Below, one piece after another: positions 1 through 13,329 of a DNA stretch of 64,000 nt; position 1 is the stretch's first letter; each line of letters opens with the position of its first letter. The stretch is from Sipunculus nudus (lineage: Eukaryota > Annelida > Sipuncula > Golfingiida > Sipunculidae). The position numbers were made by a program, and so were the translations under genes. A model generated the notes under the pieces. It worked only from the letters and a program-made list of their open reading frames with translations, did no database searches and was not told the origin of the DNA. The stretch spans positions 69,141,556-69,205,555 of the forward strand of contig CM049310.1 of NCBI GenBank assembly GCA_026874595.1, read 5' to 3'.

Positions 1-118
1 TCCTTTGATTAACAGCCCCTCAGGCGACCTTTGGTAATGACTTTTGCTTCATGAAGCCAAGAGGGATGTCAACCTATATACATGATTGTGGAAGACAAGT
101 CAATCATATATATATATA

Positions 119-1152
119 CAGTGAAACCTCGTTATGTCGAACTCGGTTAAGTCGAATTCCCGCATGTGTCGAAGTCGAATGTCGGGTCCCGGCAAAAAAC
201 AGTTAAAACCTTATTAATTTAACTCCGCTTTTGTCGAAGTCGGATGTGTCGAAAACCCTGATGTGTCGAGGTGTTTTGTTTGTCCCCAGCTAAGATTTCT
301 ATCGCTTAACTCGAAGTCATGTTTGGATAACAGTTATGCAAGGCCCGTCAATCACGATTGGGCCGCGATTACCGCATCAAGTGCGATGGGTCTGTCGCTC
401 GACTCGAGGTCATGCCGCTTTTATGTTTTGACAACAGTTGTGCACGGTCCAACAACCATACCTACGGCCGCGTTGACCAGTTACATAAATAATACCGACA
501 AGGATCTTACTCAACAAGCGCAATTGCTTACATACCTAGTCCGTTGTTTACCTGTTTGGTCAATTAGTCACTCACGATCATGCTTCTCGCCGACAAAGCA
601 TTTATGAGAAGTTTTTGATAAACCAAACCTTTGATGTGTCTTTATATCTAAGGGTAAACATACAGGACTCTATATGAAGGGAGGAAGATGAGATCTATAT
701 CAGACTGACTCTTATTTACTATACAGTGTATACGTTATACTATATAACAGCTTCACTTTATTTTGTTCTTGTGCTGTTTGCTATGGGGTCGGGCCTGCTA
801 AGCGTAAGCTTGATGTAAAAACCATACAAACCTCGCTCAATCTCTCTTTCTTTCCCTCTATCTCTCTCACCACACACACTATTTTTCTGTTTCAGTTTGA
901 CATTCTATAACGCTTAAAGATATCGTCTCAACAAATTAAAAGAAAGAAAATAAATGATAATATGAAAGCTAAAGGATTCACGTAAACATTTGTGAGAACT
1001 TTATTATATAGGCTCTATACATGTGCAGTATTTATCGATAATAATCGAGGCTGAAAAAGGTTGAATATAATGAACATCGGTTGTCTCGAACTCCGGTTGT
1101 GTCGAAGTAAATTCACCAGTCCCTTCGACTTCGACACAACGAGGTTTCACTG
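119..1152. mobile_element. pogo/Tigger-like non-autonomous DNA transposon
   Basis: The left end reads CAGTGAAACCTCGTTATGTC and the right end is its inverted copy (ending ...GAGGTTTCACTG). Both ends are flanked by TA, the usual pogo/Tc1-mariner target duplication. The interior repeats GTCGAA-containing words near both ends and has an open frame of about 114 codons at 263-607, with no similarity I recognise to a transposase. I therefore call it a non-autonomous, roughly 1-kb element. CAGT...AAACC termini are typical of pogo/Tigger elements. Confidence 0.75.
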
Positions 1153-1167
1153 TATATATATACATAC

Positions 1168-1222
<55 letters not shown>
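1168..1222. repeat. (AT)n microsatellite
   Basis: An AT dinucleotide run of about 50 bp directly beside the right end of the pogo-like element. The element's target site was evidently a TA-rich tract, since TATATA also precedes its left end. Confidence 0.95.
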
Positions 1223-1225
<3 letters not shown>

Positions 1226-2588
1226 CCGCTGTGCACACCGTAAAAGTATTATTGAAAGAAGGGGACCAGTCTAGCTGAATATATGATGTGTTTATAAGAT
1301 CACAAAGTATATAATCACGTGATTTAAGCGTACGTTGACACAGACTTATCCTGATCCGTCCATCTCTGTATATCATCCTCAACATGTATCACACCTGACT
1401 CGGAAACCAACGAATAAACTAAAGGCGAGTTAACATTAATTCAAATCTTCACTTACATAAGTTAAAAGAAAACTAATCAACTAAAGTCTTATTTGCGTCA
1501 TACGAATGGTCAGGTATGTGCCGGTTTCTCCTGTAACTTTTGTACCGACATCCGTGTTCTACATGTACGGACACTTTCTCCAAGCAATATCTACAATGTT
1601 ACTCTTACTAGTTCAATGACGCCTTTTTCTGCCAATTTAATTATATTGGGAGTTTTGTTTAATATGAATACGTTATTTCATTAGGGGAGGTTTTGAAATA
1701 TTTGATCAGCTCATGGTGTACATATGGGAAAAGCACATTCTTTTCTCGAATTTAAACAAAGATGAACATGAACAGATTGGCTGACCCGTTCACCCCTGAA
1801 GACGCTATACAATGTATATTTCAATGTAGACAGGATCGCACGTGCCTCTATGCACAATCTCTGAGTTAGTACTCAAGACGATCTCAATATTAACAGGTCT
1901 TTTACCCAGCCTACACATTCCGAAATTAGGAAACGATATAATAGGAAGCGGGATACGACACGAAATTCTTTGATTTTGGTTTCCTATAGAAACGTGTATG
2001 TTAAAATACGATTCGAAGTCCTACGATTTTGCTTCGGGCATGTTCGTATCGTACTGGCTTCCTATCGTATTGTATCCAAATTGCGTAAGTGTACGCTGGG
2101 TTTCGGTTGCTTAGTCCTTTTTCTTGTCATGTTCTTCTTCATGTTTCCTGGTCGTAGCGTATAAAGCCAATTTTCTACGATGTATTGAACCAAATTGTTT
2201 CAGGGGCAGTCATGTTGCTAATCAATATTTGGTGTAATTATCCCATCTGGTTTAGCACAAAATTCGTATAATGTACGGTGAAATACGATACGAATCTATG
2301 GTATTTACAATACGAGGTTGCGATAGGAAGTGACGAAATCGTATGTTTCCAAATTTCGTAACGTGCACGTTGTGTTTAACATGATACATTTTTGTCTATA
2401 CCATTTTCAAAGCTTCAGTGTGCAACAATTTTCCGCCTTTTTTTCGTCCTTTTGTAACGAGTGTTGCTGCCAAAATTCGCATAAAAGGACGACCCTTCAC
2501 ATTTTACAATTCCTTGCGACTATCTACAATAGGTACAGCTGTCTGTGAGTGTCTACGACTTTCTGCCATTACTCCACATGCTATGATT
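1223..2588. other. Gene-free stretch with degenerate repeat words
   Basis: No convincing coding sequence. Between about 1940 and 2400 words such as CCTACGATTTT, CCTATCGTAT and AAATTCGTA recur in both orientations, and similar words return at 3060-3140. This suggests an old degraded interspersed repeat interrupted by the next element. Short open frames here lack splice context and recognisable domains. Confidence 0.5.
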
Positions 2589-2985
2589 GCCTCCACCATG
2601 AGAGAATCTGTTCATTCACGTTCGTGTATGTTTTTGTGTGCGTGTTCGTCACTGTGTTTGTTCACAACATAACTAACAACATAACGGAATCTCATGAATT
2701 TTTTATAGGGAAATTGTGGAATGGACCAAGGAAGAATCGATTAGATTGTGGTGTGGATTCAACTTCTTCTCCGGATTCTGGAGCGTCATCAAGATATGTG
2801 TAAACGTACGGTCACTTATGCACCTGGGAATATGGGCCAAAAAATAAATTGTTGCTCAGAATGTTGTCTCATCAGTGTGGCCCGGTCATGTGTTCAGGTC
2901 ACACACGAGTGCCCAGCGCCTCGGATTCCCGGTGTCCAGTTTGTTCGTAGGACGTATTTTAAAGTTGTGCTCCCATGGCGGAGGC
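2589..2985 (-). mobile_element. CCTCCGCC-ended short repeat (family member 1)
   Basis: The ends are inverted: GCCTCCACCA on the left and TGGCGGAGGC on the right. The interior (TTGTTCACAACATAAC, GGAATCTCATGAATTTT, CACTTATGCACCTGGGAATAT) matches, in reverse orientation, the copies at 6827, 18812 and 58145. Length and inverted ends suit a MITE-like DNA element. The GTGTGTTTGT-rich stretch is part of the family consensus. Confidence 0.7.
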
Positions 2986-5900
2986 ATGTACCCTTCGGGA
3001 CGCACATTTCTAGTTTTATGCTGTTTTTTTTTAATGATTTCCTATGAAATTTCACGACATGTCACTGCTCTTTTGAATATGACCAAACCCTACAATTTGC
3101 TACGATTTTCTGTGCCGTCCTACGATAGAAAGTTGTCGTTGAGGTACTCACACGTAGTGGATGCCAACGGTTATCTACAATGTAGTGGAAGAGTCACAGG
3201 AAAGGACCTCACCCAATACGAATCCCTTTGCGACCGACGTGACCAGTACTGGACTCTCATGTAAATGTGAAGCTTTTCCCTTTATGGGACCACTAAGTCC
3301 ACAAACTTTGAGAATATATGATAAATATATAATTTGTTAATAATTGGTTTACATATTTCAGCACATTTTATATATTTTTGTTTGATCAAAAATCTATTAC
3401 ATCCATATCAAATTACACGTTAATTTATTGCCACGGGGATTCCGTCAATAATTCTAGTAAATTGATATGAAATGCAGGACACTCATACTTTACCTAATGA
3501 AGCATGGCCATGTAATTAATCATCAGGAATGGTTGATCCACCGGGGAAGCCGTTAATTGCGGAACTGCGATGGTCGATAACTTTGTTTTGTACATTAGGG
3601 ACCAGTCAATGGACACAGTGCTGTGGAAGCCGCCTTGTCCATTTCCGTATAGACTTTCAATTTTCACTGATTGATCTCTCGCACCGGGTGCCGCCACGGT
3701 CAGTTTACACCAAGACCCGCCAAGCTCAGATTTCCCAACCAATTTCGACAATGGATCCATTCCCTCCGGACGCAATCAAATTATATACTATTGTGACAGA
3801 GCACTCAGCATGGACTGGAAATTCCTGAAGCAATGCAAATGAAATAAATAGCTCGAATTTGAAATCAGAGGACATGCACTGGATGGTCCCTGGGGTACTT
3901 TCGGCCATTAAAAAGGCGAAAGTTAATCATATAAGCAGCAGAAATGTCACAGATTATTGCCTCCGAGATAATATATGGACTTAACTATGGATTCTTGCAA
4001 GCTAGACCCGAGGGGCTTATATTATTATATGGTTCTTGTGATAATGTCTATAATTCAGGTGGTCTTCGGAATAACCTAGATTGCCAACGTGCCTGCGTGT
4101 TGTAATCATATTATTTCACCAAATTAATAGATCTTTTTTAATGGTCTGAAATTATTTCTCAGAAACTTCTCAATAGATTGTCTCATGACCTGGAGAATTT
4201 ATTAATCGCAGGGTTTCCGTGGTGTAAAACCGGTTACGCATCTACATGTTGTTGCGACATTGTTTGATGTATTTAATCAGGGGTATCTGGCATATAAAGA
4301 GAGGTTAGGTTCTTCGTTAGATTAAAGACCCCGGTGTCTATATAATCTGGTCTACTGTCTGTCTCCATATTTTCTAAAGATGTTATTTATACAGACAACT
4401 AATCTCGATTCAATTAGTTCCAAAATCAGTATGAGGAATAAGCTGATTAATTAACTCGATTATGTGCAAAGGATGAGCTATAAAAATAATATTTTTGCGA
4501 CTTATTCAATCAAAGCCAGGTTAAGAAGGTAACCAGGAAAATGGATGACGTCATAAGGAATGTTTTCTGCTTTGACTAAAATTTTCTTGGTCTCTGTGAC
4601 GTCAACGGAACGTCACAACCCAAGATGAGAGTATCGATGATTATATTTTTAAAGGACCAAATGGTAATCATGATCCAATAGGTTGTTGATACTGTATCCA
4701 TTTATATTCGCTACTTATCAAAAATTAACCATTTTCTCCTCTCCTGTCTGATGCTCAAAATTCTAAATGAAACAGATCGAAAGAAATATCGCCGCAAAAA
4801 CAAGGGCAAGGGTTGAGGAAATGCCAATGGCTGGGTCATATATGTCGTGTAGCATGCAAATCCCCTGAAATCTGCTTATCAGAAACGTTAGATGTCATTG
4901 TTTATACAAGCTTGGCAACTTCGCCAGTCTCACCATGGTCACCTGCTTTAAGGGTCAAAATTCACCAAAGCGGTATTTGATGTTCAAGATCAAATGTGGT
5001 CAAATTTATTTTCATCTGTTCTTTTTTAATAAAAAGAGGCTTTATTGAAATATGCTGATATTTGATTTATATAATAAATGATAAATTAAGTATTCATAAA
5101 ATGAATGACAAATAAGAAGGATATTGTGATAATAAATGATACGTTTTTACCTGACATGTCGACTGCTTTTGGTGTGCTAACTATATGAACAGAAATTGTG
5201 GGTGGATAGGGGTCCTGGAACGCACTATATGTTCTGTATGCTTTCCTTTACCTTAACCTTCACTTTGAACGAAACCATTAAAAAACGTCGAATATTTTAA
5301 CAATAGCCCTATAAATTCAAACTCTTCGGAAGCGTCTTAAGACTCATTTCTTTTAAAATTCAAGCTGTGATTGTAAACTTAAAATAAATGAAGATAATAT
5401 GCGTCTTTTCAACAACACCAAATCATGAAATAGGAATTGCCATTTATAAAAAAAATATCGCTTTGGCAACCGGTTTATTCTGAAACCTTGGGCCATGATA
5501 ACACTTTCTTGTGTGTTTGTCAGCCTTGGACAATTATGCCATCTTAATAAAAAATAAATCAGACAGTAAGCCGGTTGAGGACGTAATTGAAGAAAACTAA
5601 ATCGTCTCAATAATGTTAATTCTGGACTGGAAAGCTAGAATTAAAATTGGGATTCAGCCAATAACAAATTTATAGACTGGTACTTTGGTAAAATTAACCC
5701 CCAAAACAGACTGGTACTAATTATATATGATTATTTAATTAAAGTGTAGGAGTAACTATTTATAAAAAAGAACGGCCCGGGCTGTAAACAGGATATGGAC
5801 AGAAAAATAGTTAGGTGGAATTGACAGCCGCAGTTATAACTCATATTAGGTAACAAAAAGTGTGATATTCTCCACAGATAAACGAATGTTCAGACATACG

Positions 5901-6826
5901 TGAATAAGTGAAACTGGTCAGTTCACCAAGGCTGCATATCTGAAGGCGGAGGATTGGATATAGATCTATTAATAACCAATAACACCCACGACGAGATGTT
6001 ATTGACCAGTTTATGTTGTTTGTAGAATTAAGAAGGGGGGCTGGTACACAAGTCGTGGGAGTATTCAGCTCACTCGTGTGGAAGATGTGTTTCGACAGGG
6101 GCTAACATAAAACAAGTAGATTGATTGGTCAATTGGCTTGCTGCAGCGAGGCATTACAGGACTTGTCGGGGTCGATCGGCGGATTACCCTCCCGTATATT
6201 GATTTATCAGTTTCAGAAAGCATCGCGAGAGGTCTCTAACTGTTTAGACATTTATGTAGTTCATCCATGTAAACCTCTTTCAGGAGTTCATAATTACAAC
6301 TTGCCGTGATTTTAATTTAATACGAAAGAACCATGAACTTCGGAGGTGTCTTTCCACAAACGCCATGAGGTGAACAAAGAAAAGATCAGTGATGGCATCA
6401 TTATAGGACATTGCGGAAAAAGAGCCGCCGACCACTTTTTTAGCAGTGATCCAATGCATGTGTTCCAAAGTGACGTCACACGATCTTCCATGAAGGATAA
6501 ACAATGGTAACATGTTAGCAGTGCCATGAATCACGTAACAGTACATGTGACAAGGTAGTCAGAGTGATATTTATTTCATATCCCGGTATGATCCTAAGAA
6601 TAACCCGTTTTCTCATTCTGTCCATGTTATGCTACCTTTAGCCAAATCGCCTCACCCGAAATTAACCCCAAAAACAGGCTGAAAGAGAGGGCTATAATAT
6701 TATAACACACTATCAAAGGTGCTTATTGGACTTGGCAAAGTATTTATATTTGTAAAGCCATAATATCTTCTTGTATTTGAGTAGCGTATTCGTAAGAATT
6801 AGAAATCTGCGTTCTAAGGAATGAAA
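2986..6826. other. Gene-free intergenic DNA
   Basis: No coding exon could be supported on either strand. The one local feature is a cluster of two palindromic TGACGTCA (CRE-type) sites and one half site at 4546-4615, listed separately. Open frames around 3490-3910 and 6120-6550 overlap on opposite strands and look random. Confidence 0.5.
4546..4615. promoter_or_regulatory. Cluster of CRE-like sites
   Basis: TGACGTCA occurs at 4546-4553 and 4597-4604, and a CGTCAC half site follows near 4611. CREB/ATF-type bZIP factors bind this palindrome. Two perfect octamers within 60 bp are more than expected by chance in AT-rich DNA, but no promoter or exon is visible beside them, so any function is unproven. 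Confidence 0.3.
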
Positions 6827-7146
6827 GCCTCCGCCATGGGTGCCTATGGATCCATATTATGGGATCCTCCCAAACCGTGTTTGCATTCACTTATTAGGCC
6901 AATATTCCCAGAGTCATTGGTGCATAAGTGACTGTATATTTGTGAATATTCCTTGTTGATGTTCCTGAATACGAATCATGTGCCAGGTCCACACCAAAAT
7001 CTAATCGATTCTTCATTTTCCCGTTCCCGAAATGCTCTGAGAAATTCATGAGATTCCGTTCATGAATGCGTGAGTTATGTTGTGAACAAACACACACACC
7101 TACACACATACGAACGGGGATGAACGCACACCCTCCTGATGGAGGC
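6827..7146 (+). mobile_element. CCTCCGCC-ended short repeat (family member 2)
   Basis: This is the most complete copy of the family. It starts GCCTCCGCCATGGG and ends TGATGGAGGC, followed by AATAAT. The interior reads CCAATATTCCCAGAG, TTTGTGAATATTCCTTG, ATTCATGAGATTCCGTTCA and GTTGTGAACAAACACAC, all shared with the other copies. Terminal inverted repeats of about 10 bp and a length of 320 bp suggest a MITE. Confidence 0.75.
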
Positions 7147-8649
7147 AATAATGAATACCCACATTAATATTCCCGTTTATTTTTTTACACTTATCATGTG
7201 ATTGCAGGTTTTTGACCATGGTAACAAAGATTGTAGTGTATGTCGGGTGACACCTATCGGGTAATCTAGTAAAAACATTGCTACACTCTTTCACCATTAC
7301 ATACCAGACATGGGATGACTACTTGACATATGTAATCGATTGGGATTATGATTACTTGAAAAGTAAATGATTACGATTACAATTACGATTACCAAAATAT
7401 GTTCATGTAATCTATTACAGCCACGATTACAAACTTTAATATTGTCAAAAGGCAACACAAGAATTCATACTCTAACCTTAATTAAAATACATCACAGAAA
7501 TGAAAACTTGTGCAAAACATTAACAGAATAGTTAGTCTCATCAAGATGAGAAATAGTCTGAAGGAAAACTAGAAGTAATTTACATCACTTGTAACGTTAA
7601 ATATGTGTTGCACTTATAAGCACAAGCCTCTCAAACTGTGCATTTGTGAGACAACAGTGCTCCGGGCAGAAAATTTTGCGGGCTACACTGAACAATCTTT
7701 CCACAGGACCCGATGTAGCTGGAACAGTGACAAATATTTATAGTGAATGGTCACTAACGTTAATACATACAAGGCACTTATATCGTGGTTTTTCATATAC
7801 CTCTTACCTGTAAGCCCCGATGCCAAAGATCACCAATTTTTGTAAGGTAATAGGAAAGAGTAAAAGAAAAGCATTATAGGATTGTGAATTAGAAAGTTTA
7901 TGAGTTGAAAAGTTGGCTTGTTTACTATAACATTTCGTATATTATTACACGAATTCTTTTATAAAGTACAGAGACCGTACGAAAAACTTTAAAATAAAGC
8001 TATCTTTTCTGGTAATATTGTTATCACGGATAGTCAAGATGCATTCTTTTATATTTCAGGATCCCATATGTCTTTAATATATCAAATCAGCTTTTTCTCT
8101 CCTGGTCTAATGAGATCACAGCTCATGTATATTTAATCCTACACAGCGTTTGGTGCACTGCACTTGTAACTCACACTAAAGAGATCTTAATGCTTTTAAG
8201 ACAGAACTTTTCGTGATGGACGAATCCAGATGGGATCTCAAGTATATACGAGGCTGAACCCCCGGCTACAAGTACTCCAGGAAGACTAACTTCTGTAAAT
8301 GTATTAAAAGTACATTATGATTTTTTACTAGAGTATGCAATATTAATGCCTTATCCATTGTAATGTAATCCAGATCAAATATTCAGACCTGGTCCCTCCT
8401 AGATAGCATGACTTTCCAAACTCTCCAAAATTATAGTAGTGGAACCACCATTTGTACCTTGTAGTTATAACGTCCTTAAGATCATCTATCTTTAAACCAC
8501 TAAAACGCATCGTGCATCATTGTCTGATTTTTTGTGTGCCCTATAATCTACAGAAATCTAAAGAAACAGTGTATTATTGAGCAATAAAATACTAACAACA
8601 TGCTTCATTCGCACAGTTTTTTTTTAATATTACGTTCATCAACACAGTT
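7147..8649. other. Gene-free stretch with ATTACGATTAC words
   Basis: No gene seen. At 7330-7430 the word ATTACGATTAC/AATCGATT recurs (TAATCGATTGGGATTATGATTAC and variants), probably the end of a degraded transposon. The remainder is featureless AT-rich DNA. Confidence 0.4.
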
Positions 8650-9525
8650 CTGAGCCGTATTATCTGCGGCTATGGCAAACAGCCAAACAGCGCCATGTGT
8701 CAGCCGTTTCATCTGAGGCTGTATCCAACAGCCAAACAGCGTCATGTGTTAGCTGTATCATCTGAGGCTGTGACCAACAGCCAAACAGCGCCATGTGTCA
8801 GCCGTTTCATCTGAGGCTGTGACCAACAGCCAAACAGCGTCATGTGTTAGCTGTATCATCTGAGGCTGTGACCAACAGCCAAACAGTGCCAAGTGTTAGC
8901 CGTATCACCTGAGGCTGTGTTCAACAGCTTAACAGCGTTATGTTTTAGCCGTATCATCTAAGGCTGTGACCAATAGCCAAACGGCGTCATGTGTTAGCTG
9001 TATCATCTGAGGCTGTAACCAACAGCCAAACAGCGCCATGTGTCAGCCGTATCACCTGAGGCTGTGTCCAACAGCAAAACAGCGCCAAGTGTTAGCCGTA
9101 TCACCTGAGGCTGTGTTCAACAGCCAAACAGCGTTATGTTTTAGCCGTATCATCTAAGGCTGTGACCAATATCCAAACAGCGTCATGTGTACGCCATATC
9201 ATTTGAGGCTGTGACCAATAGCCAAACAGCGCTATGTGTCAGGCGGATCATCTGAGGCTGTGTCCAACAGCCAAACAGCGCCAAGTGTTAGTCGTATCAC
9301 CTGAGGCTGTGTACAACAGCCAAACAGCGTCATGTGATAGCCGTATCACCTGAGACTGTGTCCTATAGCCAAACAGCGTCATGTGTCAGCCTTGTCAACT
9401 GAGGCTGTGTCCAATAGCCAAACAGCGTCATGTGTTAGCCGTATCATCTGAGGCTGTGTCCAACAGCCAAACAGGGTAATGTATCAGCCGTATTATCTGT
9501 GTCTGTGACCAACAGCCAAACAGCC
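8650..9525. repeat. 49-bp minisatellite, about 18 units
   Basis: Successive units start at a regular 49-bp step (for example the CGCCATGTGT/CGTCATGTGT word at 8691, 8740 and 8789). Each unit contains GGCTGTGACCAACAGCC, a perfect 6-bp inverted repeat (GGCTGT/ACAGCC) around a 5-nt spacer, then AAACAGCG. Units differ at a few positions. Since 49 is not divisible by 3, the array is not coding. Confidence 0.95.
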
Positions 9526-11614
9526 GCACAGTTTACCTGTCACTGTGACCACCTTAAGGACCTGACTCTCTCCGCCCACACAGACAGTGTGTCCTCGTCC
9601 TAGAAGTCTTCAATCCTTCCTCTCAATGGTATAATTACAGATTTCTTACCTCTGTCAACACCCTCTGCTAGGGCTTTAACGATACTTAACATATATAAGT
9701 AACCACATATAAGTGGCACATAACATAATAAACATATTAAACATAAGTAAATTGTCAGAGTGCAAATTGTTAGTCATTTCACTTCTTTGTTCAAGTTTGT
9801 TATTTCATCGCCATCACTGTAAAATTTATAATGAAGCATCCCTTCAGTTGGTTTGATCGTTCAGCGGTTAGCCACACCGATGCCGATTAACTGATTTTCG
9901 GTTAATGATGTTTCGTCTTGTATCCAGATGTACAGGTGCACCGATGATAAGTTACAGCCGTGCCCTTTACTGGTTTCTTCAATGGCGCAATCCCAAAATA
10001 TAGTGTAATAATAATGTTATCAGTGGTGGACTCAGAACCCCTTTCTAGCGGGTTAGAGACAAATATTTCAAAGTTGGTACCGCCTGATGGGGTTGTGCAT
10101 GGGAGATGTGTCACCTTACTGCGGTCTGGAATTTTTTTTAATATTAAGGCTATTAGAAGCGAATGTGAGAATAAAATAATAGGGGATAGTATTGCTTCAG
10201 AAACCAACAAGAAGAAAAATTTCCCCCCTAAAATTCTAACCTATAAAACCTGCATGATTTTTTCACTTGAGCGTTTAATGGTCGACTATCACAATGACAT
10301 GGAAACGGGATATTCCTTTCAATTATTATCAGTCATTTTTTATTCATTTCTGAAACACTACAGAACATTGATATTTGAAGAACCTTGAGACACTGTAACA
10401 CCTTTTTTTTATTAATAACTTTTAACTAACTGCAGTTAGAGCCTTCATTTAATGAAAATATACTTTTCATTAATTAGCGAAATGGGGGGAGGGGGGGGGG
10501 GGGCATATTCCCTGCTTTGGGGGAAACATCAAATGCACATCCTCTTAAAAACTGTTTAAATTATGACCCTACCCCGCCAGTGCGGGTTGTGATTTCTCTC
10601 TGGTATCTTCATATGGGATCTTTAGTACTCTGCATCCCGTTAAATATTTCAAATAACACAAACACAGGGAAATTTTAGGGATTTGCATGCAGCTCATCAG
10701 AAAATGATTTACTAAAGAATTAGCGTATGGGAAACCTTGTCTGGGCGTACCTGGATGCACCCCCCGCACGATACAGGGTAAGTAGCTGGCGGGAATAAAA
10801 CGTGGCTGGACGCTCAAATAGCTGAAATACCGTACAAACTTAACTCCGCGTGACACACGGTCATTTGCCATGACAAAGTAGCAGTTAACGTACATGATGA
10901 AGTGTATTTTGATGCCCGGCCGCTCGATTGTCCATCATATATACGTGATATCAGGCCAACCTGGCTCATGGCTGGGTCGACCAGGCAAGGCTGTTTTAAC
11001 CGATGTTTTTGTATAATTGATGCTTGGATCCAAATGGATTATAAACGTAACAATGGTGTCTAGGGGCCGGTCCGTAATGTGCAGACTAAGTACTCGATTA
11101 AAACTCAAAATTGCCTGTTATAGGAGAAACATGCTAGATCAACCAATTCGTGAAAAGATTACAATCATATTTCTGCGTCGAAGCTTACACCAAGGTGACC
11201 CGAGACATGATATATAGAATTTACCTGGTCTGCAATTAATGTTTGTGTGTGTGTTTGTGTGTGGTATACCAGAGCAAACAACAGCAGCAACAGACTATTT
11301 TGCCCCCAGGCAAAGCCAGCCCTCTAACTGCCAACTTGGATTTTTCAAATAAAAAAAATAAGAAACAAAAAAACATGAGACGGCTAGATCTCTTTAAGAT
11401 TCTACGAATAAGATAAGTTTAATGATCTTCAATGATCGCCTGTCAGTTAAAGGTCACATTAAAACTGTATTACTCATAAACGGCTAGATGGATTGTCTTG
11501 AAATTTGGAATATTAACTTTTTTTACATAATTTGACTGCTGCAGAAGACTGGTAGCGTAACCTGCAATGAATTTTTTTACACAATGTCCTGGTTTGTTTA
11601 GTACGAATTTTGTA
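9526..11614. other. Gene-free stretch; unclassified opposed open frames
   Basis: Two opposed open frames overlap at 9902-10388 (102 codons minus, 142 codons plus) and a 108-codon minus frame lies at 10569-10895. I recognise no domain in any of them and cannot tell which strand, if any, is coding. A poly-G tract sits at 10486-10503. A segment near 11455-11560 (CTAGATGGATTGTCTTGAAATTTGG) has a weaker relative near 25590, so it is probably an old dispersed repeat. Confidence 0.4.
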
Positions 11615-11925
11615 AGGCTAAAAAAAAGGCCTGGTTCTCAGGCACCGCCCGCATCAATTATAACCACTGCATAAAAAAATCTATTTTGATTTTTCATCTT
11701 TCAAGAAGATAAAATGATACATTTTGATACGATTTCCTATGTTTTGTAGTGCTTTTACCTGTTTAGCAAAAACTTCTGTTATTTTCATGTTTTTTCCCTG
11801 ATCATAAAACATTTTTATCGAAATACACAAAAAAAGGTAAAAAAAAAAATAAAATAAAATATTGCCCGTCAGCACTGATTTCTGAAAAAAGTGCCTGCAT
11901 GAGAACCATTCCTTTTCTTTGGCCT
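11615..11925 (+). mobile_element. ~0.3-kb MITE, copy 1
   Basis: Terminal inverted repeats: AGGCTAAAAAAAAGGCCTGGTT at the left, and GAGAACCATTCCTTTTC followed by TTTGGCCT at the right. The interior (CTTTCAAGAAGATAAAATGATAC, CAGCACTGATTTCTGAAA) is an inverted, diverged copy of the element at 53617-53939. The 64-codon minus-strand frame inside is not thought to be a gene. Confidence 0.7.
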
Positions 11926-12227
11926 AATGGATACAGTATTTTTCTTACTTAACCCAGGGGGAGGATTCCGGACAGGAAGCCGCATGGTTCGTATTTTACA
12001 AGGTATATGAAGCCATTTATATCATTCGTAATCACACTGACCACAGGAAAGTATTTTTGTTTGATTTATATATTCTTTACAAACTCAGACTAGTTGAACT
12101 GGTAGCATATGTTTAAAAGAAAGTGTTAAAGCCAAATATTGTATACTTTAATTGAATTGTTTCATGGCAGCTAGCTTTGGTAACATAAGGCTATAGTACT
12201 GACTTTTGAAGTGCCTAGATGCGAGAC

Positions 12228-12230
<3 letters not shown>

Positions 12231-12294
<64 letters not shown>
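12231..12294. repeat. (AT)n microsatellite
   Basis: About 64 bp of uninterrupted TA dinucleotides. The flanks show no element ends. Confidence 0.95.
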
Positions 12295-12295
<1 letters not shown>

Positions 12296-13320
12296 GTTTC
12301 TCATTTTAGTCCAAGTGGTTTCAGTAACAGATGCACATATAACATATTTAACCACTAGGCGTAACTTGTTGAGGTAATTTAGTATATCAAATACCTCCCA
12401 TTCCCTCTCCACCACAGTGTGTCCTATTCCTCGCTCTCTAACAGCCTGGCAACCTTAATTCAGAAAACAGATGTGTCGTATCACCAAAATTGAAAACGAG
12501 GCGCTCAGGTAAAACCTGTTTGTGAAAGCGGCAAACTGTAATTGGCTGTAAATGAAAAGACTTCATGTAAATAAAGAGACCAACTGCCACATTTATATCA
12601 CATTTGAAAGGTAGGATGGATTGACAAGCTTTGGATGATATGCTATTCTGGTTGTTGAAATTACGGGGAGCAAAAGTGAATAAAACACTCTGTGAGAGAG
12701 GAGTACCTTGTTGTAGTTGTCTGGACGGACATAGGATGATAGAGCCAGTCTGACAGTCCTGCCAGTATGGATAAACCTGTTTCCGTATTTCAGGTCTGCA
12801 CTGACAAGGACTGCCGCCCTACTACCGCGCTGTTGACTCCACAGTATTTAGCAGAGTACAGAATTATACATAAAACGGATTGTGCCTGAGCTTCAATTCA
12901 GATGAAACCTATAAAGCTCGGGGAACGTCGGCTGCATACAAGAGCTGAAAAAGTCAATCAGGTATGGCAGGCCGTGCTTATGCTGGCTGCTTATGCTGTG
13001 ATTGCTGTTGATGAAGCTGCCAGTGACTGATTAAATTCTGACAATGCTGGACCAGCATCATCTGAAACATCAGTTAATACTTGCGTATACGCCTGATACT
13101 GATAATCCGCGTCCTGATTTACGAACCCACTTGATATAAATGAAAACCCATGTTCAACTATGTAGGCCTACAAAAAGTGGTCTTGTGATTTGGGGATAAT
13201 TAAGCTTGCTCCGCAATTTGACATTATGTACTGGTAATCATCGAGTTCATTTGTGACACGTCAGTGAAATAATTCCTTTTCTGCTATGTCCATGGTAAAG
13301 TTCTGTGATGAAAAAGACAT
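12295..13320. other. Gene-free stretch
   Basis: I see no supported coding exon or repeat family. At 12965-13080 the sequence is mildly enriched in GCTG words, without a reading frame. Confidence 0.4.
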
Positions 13321-13329
13321 TTTAAGTTA

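Noticed and set aside
263-607. 114-codon open frame inside the pogo-like element
   Set aside because: No transposase or DNA-binding motif is recognisable and the element is too short for an autonomous one; treated as non-coding interior.
9902-10388. Overlapping frames on both strands (102 and 142 codons)
   Set aside because: Both strands are open over the same DNA, no domain is recognised, no convincing splice sites delimit an exon.
12231-12415. Tyr-Ile repeat open frames at AT microsatellites (also near 1200, 13900 and 40830)
   Set aside because: They are translations of (AT)n runs.
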